From Lachnospiraceae bacterium (lineage in GTDB: Bacteria; Bacillota; Clostridia; Lachnospirales; Lachnospiraceae): DNA of 10,593 nucleotides. Location of the stretch: positions 1 through 10,593 of the forward strand of contig JAHZAV010000056.1 in assembly GCA_019423745.1 (NCBI GenBank). The letters are read 5' to 3'. A model generated the notes under the pieces. The model was not told where the DNA came from and searched no databases. It was given only the letters and a program-made list of their open reading frames with translations. Both the position numbers and the translations under genes were made by a program. Below are positions 1-5,895 of this stretch, in pieces; the first letter of the stretch is position 1; every line of letters begins with the position of its first letter.

Positions 1-98
1 GTGAAATCACAATTTATTCTTGTATCCTGCCGCTGATACCGTCTGGATTGGTTTTTCCTTTCTTTTTGTTCCCTTTAATTAGCCATGAACTGACCGAT

Positions 99-141
99 AT
101 AAGGGGGACTGGCACAACTTCGTTGTGCCAGTCCCCCTTAT
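99..141. repeat. Perfect 20-bp inverted repeat (long hairpin)
   Basis: Bases 99-118 pair without mismatch with 122-141, leaving a three-base loop. The stem core reads GGGGGACTGGCACAAC. On the plus strand it is followed by a pyrimidine-rich stretch with short T runs, so it could end transcription of a gene to the left. The length, perfection and GC-rich stem in AT-rich surroundings also fit a dispersed intergenic hairpin repeat. I have an unverified impression of similar GGGGACTGGCAC hairpins in other gut Clostridia. Confidence 0.8.
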
Positions 142-154
142 GTTCTTTTCCCTT

Positions 155-196
155 TTCCTACCGTAGCGTAAGCGAAGGGAGGTAGGGAATTTTTTT
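155..196 (+). terminator. Possible rho-independent terminator
   Basis: CCTACC (157-162) can pair with GGTAGG (181-186) across an 18-base loop, followed by GAA and a run of seven T. The loop is long and the stem short, so this is a weak candidate. It would terminate a plus-strand gene ending left of the window. Confidence 0.35.
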
Positions 197-233
197 GTTT
201 TGTAGAACTACTGCGCAAATTTACAGTTTATAT

Positions 234-280
234 AAAAAATGTTATTTAATCGCTCAATGCCGATCAAATAACATCTTTTT
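234..280. terminator. Bidirectional rho-independent terminator
   Basis: Bases 239-252 pair with 261-274 over 14 positions with one mismatch (A248/C265) and an eight-base loop. A run of six A (234-239) precedes the stem and a run of five T (276-280) follows it, so both strands have a U-tract. Read on the minus strand it lies about 100 bases past the macro-domain stop and is the natural terminator for that gene. Confidence 0.75.
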
Positions 281-371
281 CACTTAAAGTCCTTGTATAG
301 AAATTTTCCAAGAATGTAAACGATATTAAAAAAAGGAAAAAGCTTTTCCCTATTTAAATAAACGAAAAAAA

Positions 372-883
372 TTATTTTTCATCTATCGCCCGTTCATAGG
401 CTTGTCTTGTTCTGGGATCAAACAATACAAATCGTACATAATCAAAAGCATCTTCGTGCTTTCCATAAAATTCCTTCACCGTTTTTACCGCAATCTCTGC
501 CGCTTCTTCTAATGGGTAGCTATATACCCCGGTAGAAATAGACGGAAAAGCAACGGTGCGGATTCCATGCGCAAGTGCCACCTGCATAGAATTTCGATAT
601 GCATTGGCCAAAAGCTCCGACTCTCCCTCGGTTCCTCCACGGTAAATCGGTCCCACTGTATGGATCACATATTTGCAAGGCAGGTTATATGCCCCTGTCA
701 GTTTTGCTTCCCCAGTGTTACAGCCATGCAGCTCTCTGCACTCCTTCAATAATTCTGGTCCGGCTGCGCGATGGATTGCACCATCCACACCACCGCCGCC
801 TAACAGACTTGTATTTGCAGCATTACAATTGCTTCAACATCTGTCTGTTTTGTAATATCTCCTTGTACTGTTTGTAATCTCAT
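372..883 (-). pseudogene. Macro-domain protein, frameshifted (ADP-ribose hydrolase / O-acetyl-ADP-ribose deacetylase type)
   Basis: Macro domains bind ADP-ribose; the YmdB-type members deacetylate O-acetyl-ADP-ribose or remove ADP-ribose from proteins. Translation from ATG at 883-881, behind GAGGAGG seven bases upstream, gives MRLQTVQGDITKQTDVEAIV. The frame then slips exactly where the family has its NAAN motif and stops at 802-800 after 27 residues. One base to the left the frame resumes with AANTSLLGGGGVDGAIHRAAG and continues through HTVGP and FPSISTGVY to the stop at 372. One missing A (codon AAT reduced within TAAATG, near 823-824) explains it: 512 bases would become 513, a 170-residue protein of normal macro length. 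A start at the internal GTG (788) would lack the first strand, the catalytic Asn and most of the Gly loop, so function is unlikely. A sequencing error is the alternative. Confidence 0.88.
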
Positions 884-1060
884 TCTTCTGCCTCCTCAAA
901 ATTTCAACGTTCTTTTTATAAACAGGATCTACTATATAAACTATGTTGTTCTCACTTTTTTCCTAGTTATGCTGTATCTCTATCATACGAGTTATCAAAT
1001 TTCACGCTTCCTGTATGAAAAAGGAAATCGTAAATCTACCACATATTTACAACATCTATC

Positions 1061-1664
1061 TTACACAAAATCCTCCTTAGCCACCAATCTTCCATGATCC
1101 AGCTTTAATATTACATCTGCTTCCTTGGCTACTGCATCGGAATGTGTTACCACAACTACGCAGCGTCCTCCTACATGCGCATTCTCCTTTAAAATTTGTG
1201 TAATTTCTTTTGCTGTTTCTTCGTCCAGATTTCCCGTTGGTTCATCCGCAAGTATGACAGCAGCATGACTTTCCAGAGCACGCGCTATAGCTACTCTTTG
1301 ATTCTTCCTCTGTGATTCCAAGACTTTTCAATATAGGCATCGGATCTTCCTTTGCTGTAAGCAGCACATTTTCTCTTGGAGTCATATATGGAATCAGATT
1401 ATAATTTTGAAATACAAAGGCTATGTTATTTTTCCTATGTAAGGCTAACCCTTTCTTTTGAATATCTTCTCCGTTATAAAGAATCTCGCCCTCTTTTGGG
1501 ATATCTAGTCCCCCCAAAAGCGATAAAAGTGTGGTTTTTCCACAGCCGGAAGGTCCACAGATTGCATACATCTTACCCTCTTCTAACGAAAGACCAATAC
1601 CGTTTAATACCTTCTTCCCTTCATAATAGTAAAATCCTATATTCCTCGCTTCTAATATTGACAT
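1061..1664 (-). pseudogene. ABC transporter ATPase, signature motif deleted and frame broken (MacB/LolD/Vex-like)
   Basis: This was the ATPase of a MacB/Vex-type transporter, energising the FtsX-like permease encoded just upstream. ATG at 1664 follows AAGGGGGGA. The first 123 residues are normal: Walker A GPSGCGKTT at 37-45, Q-loop VFQNYN with Q86, ending at ITEEESK. The other frame takes over at QRVAIARAL and carries Walker B and D-loop (ILADEPTGNLD) and the H-loop (VVTHSD) to the stop at 1061. LSGGQ and its flanks are absent in both frames. CTTTG at 1296-1300 (CAAAG on the coding strand) serves both as the end of the SK codons and as the start of the QR codons, so deletion between two CAAAG copies is likely. 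The 604-base length requires the lost segment to be 2 modulo 3, roughly 35-45 bases. A single-base error cannot explain this; the product would be inactive. Confidence 0.9.
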
Positions 1665-1766
1665 TTTTGTCCCCCCCTTACATGAATATATTAAATAGCT
1701 TACTATCTTTCTTTTCCAGTAAATCACTATAGTTTACCCTTACATATAATCTATGTATTTAGAGTT

Positions 1767-3059
1767 TTATTCGTCAGATAAAATATCCAATGGATGGGAT
1801 TTCACTATCATACTGGCAGGAGCAATAACGGACACCAACAATACCAGCAAACCGCCTGCCAACCCTCCAACAAAACCTGCAATCCCTATTCCTCTTTCCA
1901 ACATATCCTGATAGGTACCTGAAAGAAGACTGGCTACTATTATTTCACTTCCAATTATGGACAAAATCGATGCCGTTACATATGAAATAATAAAAACAAG
2001 TATATTTTCCAAAAGTAGCTGTAAACATACTTGCTTCTTTTCTAATCCAATTGACAGATAGATGGCAATTTCACGCTTTCTGGAGCGCATATGCAGCACC
2101 AATATAATACTCATTGCCATGACCGCTGTAACAATAAGTATAGTAAGAAAAATATCCACTGTTTTCATAAGACTGTGAAATGGTGCCTCCGTCTTTTCGT
2201 ACTTTGCATTATTCAACTCCACTTGATAGGCATGATCTGATAACTGCCCTACCTTCTTCACAGCATTTAAAGTTTCCTCTATTTTGTCGGTATCTTTGAC
2301 AAAAAAAGCAACTCCCAGCCTGTACCAGTTCATTTCTTCTCCACGAAGAAGAGAATTCACTGTTTTTCCCGTATAGGAATCTACAAAAATACAGTTTTCT
2401 GCAATTTCACTCTCCATAGTATCATGATTATTATCCGCCGGATATTTCACTTGATATATCCCTTTAATTTGATAAGTAAATGTCTTTCCAAGAGCATCTG
2501 GATTGGGAACAAGGCAGGCTTCTGTCACCGCACTTTCAATGGAGTCTCCCACGTCTAAATTGTTTTTGGATGCAAGACTTTCCGATATCAGTACTTTTCC
2601 CTTATCATCGGGTACAAGATGTTCTCCCTTTATTAAGTTTAATTCCCCAAGTGAAAATAATTCACTATACTGTGTGGAGGAATTGACCACAAATTTTGTA
2701 ATACTTGCTTTTTCCTCATCTGCACCTGTATATTTTCCTTCTATCAGCTGCAAATCAGAAACGGCTAACAGGTACATATCCTTTCCATTATATGCTAATA
2801 TATTCTCCACCTGTCCCATAACTTCTTTACAAAATTGATCGGTCAGGCGTTTTGATGATTCAGGCTCATCTGCTTCGGGCTCAATACTAAAAAATCCGCT
2901 GAAAGATTCCTGCATTTTTTCCGAAACAGCCTCTGCCTTTATCCGCATTTCTAAAGCAATGAGTCCTGCCGTCAGACATAGCACCATAACCGTAAACAAT
3001 AAGAAATTCCGACTTTTATTTCTTTTTATGTATAAAATAGCTCTTTTTCCTATGCTCAT
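1767..3059 (-). CDS. FtsX/MacB-family ABC transporter permease
   Basis: This is an integral membrane subunit of a type VII-like (MacB/FtsX/Vex) ABC transporter, a class that moves peptides, lipids or drugs across or out of the membrane. The 430 residues follow the family plan: TM1 at about 18-36, a large extracytoplasmic MacB-type periplasmic core domain at about 37-300, then TM2 (301-323), TM3 (351-371) and TM4 (391-415). Just after TM2, SRKREIAIYLSIGLEKKQ matches the FtsX coupling segment (RKREIGILRALG-like), and the C-terminus PLDIL is typical. ATG at 3059 has AGAAGG five bases upstream. It is the first gene of a minus-strand unit with the ATPase 102 bases downstream. That ATPase is broken, so this intact permease may be orphaned or use another ATPase. 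The substrate cannot be told from sequence. Confidence 0.88.
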   Translation of the reverse strand: MSIGKRAILYIKRNKSRNFLLFTVMVLCLTAGLIALEMRIKAEAVSEKMQESFSGFFSIEPEADEPESSKRLTDQFCKEVMGQVENILAYNGKDMYLLAVSDLQLIEGKYTGADEEKASITKFVVNSSTQYSELFSLGELNLIKGEHLVPDDKGKVLISESLASKNNLDVGDSIESAVTEACLVPNPDALGKTFTYQIKGIYQVKYPADNNHDTMESEIAENCIFVDSYTGKTVNSLLRGEEMNWYRLGVAFFVKDTDKIEETLNAVKKVGQLSDHAYQVELNNAKYEKTEAPFHSLMKTVDIFLTILIVTAVMAMSIILVLHMRSRKREIAIYLSIGLEKKQVCLQLLLENILVFIISYVTASILSIIGSEIIVASLLSGTYQDMLERGIGIAGFVGGLAGGLLVLLVSVIAPASMIVKSHPLDILSDE

Positions 3060-3197
3060 TTCCCCCTTCTTCCTTCCCTATATAAATCATAACCAGTCTC
3101 CCATCACCACCAATACACGCACCCCTGCTATATACGAAATAATCTGAACTTCTATATTGTATTACTATCCTTATGAACACTTACAATCAATACGAAA

Positions 3198-3213
3198 AGT
3201 ATAACACTGTCAA
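3198..3213 (-). promoter_or_regulatory. Candidate promoter elements for the FtsX-type permease
   Basis: On the minus strand TGTTATACT (3206-3198) is an extended -10 box. A perfect TTGACA (3213-3208) lies almost adjacent, too close to be its -35; with it, only a poor -10 (TATTGA, 15-base spacing) is available. Either element could drive the permease. The exact start is uncertain. Confidence 0.35.
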
Positions 3214-3380
3214 ACAAAAGAAAATACATGATTGAAAACAATTTAATTTATAAAGAAATATTATTATTTCTCTATCTGTTTCCCTTTCATTTTTCCCTTA
3301 CACCCCATCCTATTTATAGTATTTTCTATGAATAATCCTTAAAAACCTTGTTAAAAAACTACCTACCCTTTCAATAAAAG

Positions 3381-3389
3381 TGCTATAAT
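3381..3389 (+). promoter_or_regulatory. Extended -10 promoter of the FHA-ABC/kinase operon
   Basis: TGCTATAAT is a consensus extended -10 (TGn-TATAAT). No good -35 sits at 16-18 bases; ACCTAC is at 17. Extended -10 promoters can do without one, but this usually implies an activator or modest strength. Transcription would start near 3396, about 60 bases before the first ATG. Confidence 0.65.
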
Positions 3390-3458
3390 GATATAGATGT
3401 TTATATATTCTGGAAAATATACAGAAATAATGACAATTCGAGGGGGATCATATCGAAA

Positions 3459-4280
3459 ATGTTTTCAACAAAACAGACATCTATTTATTTCAAAAAAATC
3501 GCAAGAATTGCCTTCCGGGAAAGGGTATGGAAATTTGTGGTTTTTGCGGTAATTATCGCAACTTTAGTGGCTGCCATCGTAGGAGATGACATGTTTACTA
3601 CCTATGAGAGCACTAAATCTGGATTTTTCACAATTGCTTCAGCCTGCATCTGGATCGGAATCTTCAATTCTATTCAGTCAATCTGTAAAGAACACGAAAT
3701 TATTCGAGCGGAATATCGGCAGGGAATGAAACTTTCCGCCTATATTACTGCCAACATTTACTGGCAAATGATACTCTGCCTTGTACAAAGTGCGGTAATT
3801 TTTGCAGTATGCAATGTGTTTATTGATTTTAATTCTGATGGAATCCTTACAAGTGCCTATGTAGAATATTTTATTACCATTTTTCTAATGACATTCGGAT
3901 CTGCTGTTATGGGAATTATGCTGTCCTCTATTGCGGGTAATCCAACTACTGCCATGACAATTATGCCTTTCGTACTGATTTTGCAGCTGATCATGAGCGG
4001 TGTACTGTTTGAATTAAGCGGCATCAGCGAAAAAATAGCTTATATTACATTCAGTAAATGGGGAATGTCCGCATTTGGAAGTATTGCGGATCTAAATAAC
4101 GCAAAATATCCTTTGAAAATCAGCGCTGCCTATCCTATGGTGGAACGCCTGGAAACAGAAGCATGCTATGATTGTGTAGCCAGTAATCTTCTCACAGCCT
4201 GGGGATGGTGCATTGGACTGATTCTGTGCTTTGCAATAATCAGCATACTGAGCCTGAAGATTAAAAATCGAGATTCTTAA
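3459..4280 (+). CDS. ABC-2 (ABCG-like) transporter permease
   Basis: This is the membrane half of the exporter whose ATPase is the next gene. The 273 residues predict about six TM helices (near 25-42, 56-73, 98-120, 134-158, 166-186 and 244-267), the normal ABC-2 count. The segment at about 78-97 (KEHEIIRAEYRQGMKLSAY) resembles the ABCG connecting helix (ER..v.REr..G.Y). The TM5-TM6 stretch MSGVLFELSGISEKIAYITF resembles the ABCG re-entrant loop region, followed by an extracytoplasmic loop of about 50 residues with a CYDC pair (C236, C239) that could form a disulfide. ATG at 3459 has GAGGGGG 12 bases upstream, slightly far; no nearer alternative start is visible. It leads a four-gene operon, with the ATPase starting 59 bases downstream. 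In mycobacterial Rv1747 the equivalent permease is fused to the ATPase. The substrate is unknown. Confidence 0.85.
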   Translation: MFSTKQTSIYFKKIARIAFRERVWKFVVFAVIIATLVAAIVGDDMFTTYESTKSGFFTIASACIWIGIFNSIQSICKEHEIIRAEYRQGMKLSAYITANIYWQMILCLVQSAVIFAVCNVFIDFNSDGILTSAYVEYFITIFLMTFGSAVMGIMLSSIAGNPTTAMTIMPFVLILQLIMSGVLFELSGISEKIAYITFSKWGMSAFGSIADLNNAKYPLKISAAYPMVERLETEACYDCVASNLLTAWGWCIGLILCFAIISILSLKIKNRDS

Positions 4281-4339
4281 TATCTATATACGCCCAAAAT
4301 AATAATACATAAGATTACAGGACAGGAGAAACATACAAA

Positions 4340-5881
4340 ATGGATAATGAAAGAACGCTTGCCTTTGTCCCAGAGGAACAAAAAGGAAAAACAGCTACAC
4401 TAATTATTCTGGATATGAGAAACAGACCAGTAATAATTCCTCTTCATGGCAGCATGACTCTTGGAAGAGATTATGAAAAATCTGATCGTGATATTCGTGT
4501 CCAATCCAGAATTACTGGACGCAGACATGGTGAATTTATATACAGTGAGATATATCAGGACTATTATTATATCGACAATAACAGTATGAATGGAACATAT
4601 ATCAATGGAAAACGCCTGGTATCCCAGGATGAAAGAGGTTCTGCCCCTTATAAACTCCAGGAAGGAGATGTACTGCGAATTGATCATACCCAGCTGGATG
4701 TCCCCCATCCGGAAGCGGTTCTAATGATTTTTACGTGGAACTATACACCAGGCTCCCGATGGACAGTACGTCCTATAAAAGGTCTTGCAGATATCAGAAT
4801 CGGACGAGATGAAAAGAACACAATCGTTCTGGATGATCTTCTGATTTCACGCTCTCATGCCGTAATCCGACAAGACCAAGAGCAATGTTGGATTGAAGAT
4901 ATCCATAGTCAAAACGGTGTTCAGGTCAATGGTATGGAAATAGAGCAACGGCAGCGTCTGCACGATCATGATGTAATCCGTCTGGGCAATACCACTTTGA
5001 TTCTATGGGCTGGTACTCTGATCTATAATATCTTTAGTAAAGAAGAAGGACAACTTTCGGTAAACATCCGAAAAATGGCAGTAAACTTTGGACGAAAGAC
5101 ACTGATTAGGGACATTAAATTCGAAGCAGAAAACACGGACTTTGTCCTTATTCTGGGGGGATCCGGAGCTGGTAAAACAACACTGATCAATACCATTCTC
5201 GGTGAAAAAAAAGCAGATGGAGAAATCTTACTGGATGGACAGAATCTCTATCGAAATTTCAAATATATGAAAACAAAAATTGGTCTGGTACCACAATTTC
5301 TAAATCTTAGGCTAAACGACAAAGTAAGAGAAACTTTGATGGATGTAGCGGAAATCAAATTGCCAAAACGGGATTATACTCGTCAGGATAAGTTACGACG
5401 AGTACAGGATACCATGGAAAAAGTGGGGGTTCAAAATTTAAGTGAACATCTCATCAGCCAGCTAAGCGGCGGTCAGAAGAAAAAAGTATCTGTAGCCGCA
5501 CAGCTCATTGGCTTTCAGAAAGTCTTTATTTGTGATGAGCCAGATTCAGGACTGGATGCCGCATCACGTATGCAGCAGATGGAAATCTTAAAAGAAATTG
5601 CAGATAATGAAAAAATTGTAATGGTGATTTCTCATGAACCAGATGATGCCATCAACAGCGTAACCGGCGAAAGCCTGTTTACAAAAGTACTGGTAATCGC
5701 AAAAAGTACAAAGGCACAATGCGGTCAAATGGCCTTCTATGGAACAGTACCAGAGGCATTGGACTTTTTCCAGGTAAGGCGGCTGCAGGATATTATGCTG
5801 GAAATCAACCCCACTTATGAAGGCGGAAAAGGAAGATCAGACTATTACATTCAAAAATATACATTACAACCGAAAAAATGA
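4340..5881 (+). CDS. FHA-FHA-ABC ATPase (Rv1747-like, permease encoded separately)
   Basis: This is the ATPase of an ABCG-like exporter with two phosphothreonine-reading FHA domains. In the 513 residues, FHA1 spans about 20-120 (GR at 42-43, RRH at 61-63, NSMNGT at 81-86). FHA2 spans about 138-225 (GR at 155-156, SRSH at 170-173, NG at 192-193). The nucleotide-binding domain runs from about 238 and is complete: Walker A GGSGAGKT 273-280, Q319, signature LSGGQ 375-379, Walker B VFICDE 395-400, D-loop SGLD 403-406, H432. DEPDSGLD is the ABCG-type form. FHA1 has Gly60 where the pThr-binding Ser is expected, while FHA2 keeps Ser170. The order FHA-FHA-NBD matches M. tuberculosis Rv1747, which is phosphorylated by its neighbour PknF. 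A kinase is likewise adjacent here. ATG follows AGGAG at 11 bases; the stop TGA (5879-5881) overlaps the kinase ribosome binding site. Confidence 0.93.
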   Translation: MDNERTLAFVPEEQKGKTATLIILDMRNRPVIIPLHGSMTLGRDYEKSDRDIRVQSRITGRRHGEFIYSEIYQDYYYIDNNSMNGTYINGKRLVSQDERGSAPYKLQEGDVLRIDHTQLDVPHPEAVLMIFTWNYTPGSRWTVRPIKGLADIRIGRDEKNTIVLDDLLISRSHAVIRQDQEQCWIEDIHSQNGVQVNGMEIEQRQRLHDHDVIRLGNTTLILWAGTLIYNIFSKEEGQLSVNIRKMAVNFGRKTLIRDIKFEAENTDFVLILGGSGAGKTTLINTILGEKKADGEILLDGQNLYRNFKYMKTKIGLVPQFLNLRLNDKVRETLMDVAEIKLPKRDYTRQDKLRRVQDTMEKVGVQNLSEHLISQLSGGQKKKVSVAAQLIGFQKVFICDEPDSGLDAASRMQQMEILKEIADNEKIVMVISHEPDDAINSVTGESLFTKVLVIAKSTKAQCGQMAFYGTVPEALDFFQVRRLQDIMLEINPTYEGGKGRSDYYIQKYTLQPKK

Positions 5882-5887
5882 GGGAGG
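5881..5887 (+). promoter_or_regulatory. Ribosome binding site fixing the kinase start
   Basis: AGGGAGG ends eight bases before ATG at 5896 and overlaps the last base of the ATPase stop codon. An in-frame ATG at 5878 would lie upstream of this site, so 5896 is the better start. The overlap suggests translational coupling. Confidence 0.75.
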
Positions 5888-5895
5888 AACTAAAG

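Larger units (their letters stand above)
1..371. other. Intergenic stretch with hairpins, no defensible gene
   Basis: No complete gene with a start and ribosome binding site is visible on either strand. One plus-strand frame is open from base 3 to about 195 and reads as hydrophobic residues at first, but it has no start and runs straight through a perfect hairpin. It could be the tail of a gene outside the window, or chance. The stretch holds a long perfect inverted repeat (99-141), a weak terminator candidate (155-196) and a convincing bidirectional terminator (234-280). AT content rises sharply from about 190 to 371. Confidence 0.6.
3060..3458. other. Divergent intergenic region
   Basis: These 399 AT-rich bases separate the minus-strand permease from the plus-strand kinase/FHA-ABC operon. 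No ORF with a credible start is seen. It holds a good extended -10 promoter for the plus operon (3381-3389) and a plausible minus-strand promoter (3198-3213), which leaves a leader of roughly 130 bases before the permease. I see no clear terminator, riboswitch or large palindrome. Confidence 0.6.

Noticed and set aside
3..197. Open plus-strand frame with hydrophobic residues that could be the end of an upstream membrane protein
   Set aside because: No start or recognisable motif, and it reads through a perfect hairpin; more likely chance openness near the window edge.
800..830. Programmed frameshifting in the macro-domain gene
   Set aside because: No slippery heptamer or stimulatory structure is seen, and macro-domain genes are not known to use it; a simple deletion explains the data.
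1376..1732. 118-codon plus-strand ORF opposite the ABC ATPase
   Set aside because: It is antisense to clearly homologous ATPase sequence with no ribosome binding site or recognisable domain.
4400..4708. 102-codon minus-strand ORF opposite the FHA1 region
   Set aside because: Shadow of the FHA-ABC gene, whose frame carries all expected motifs.
5878..5895. Upstream in-frame ATG for the kinase (six residues longer)
   Set aside because: It precedes the AGGGAGG site that is well placed for ATG 5896 and overlaps the ATPase stop.
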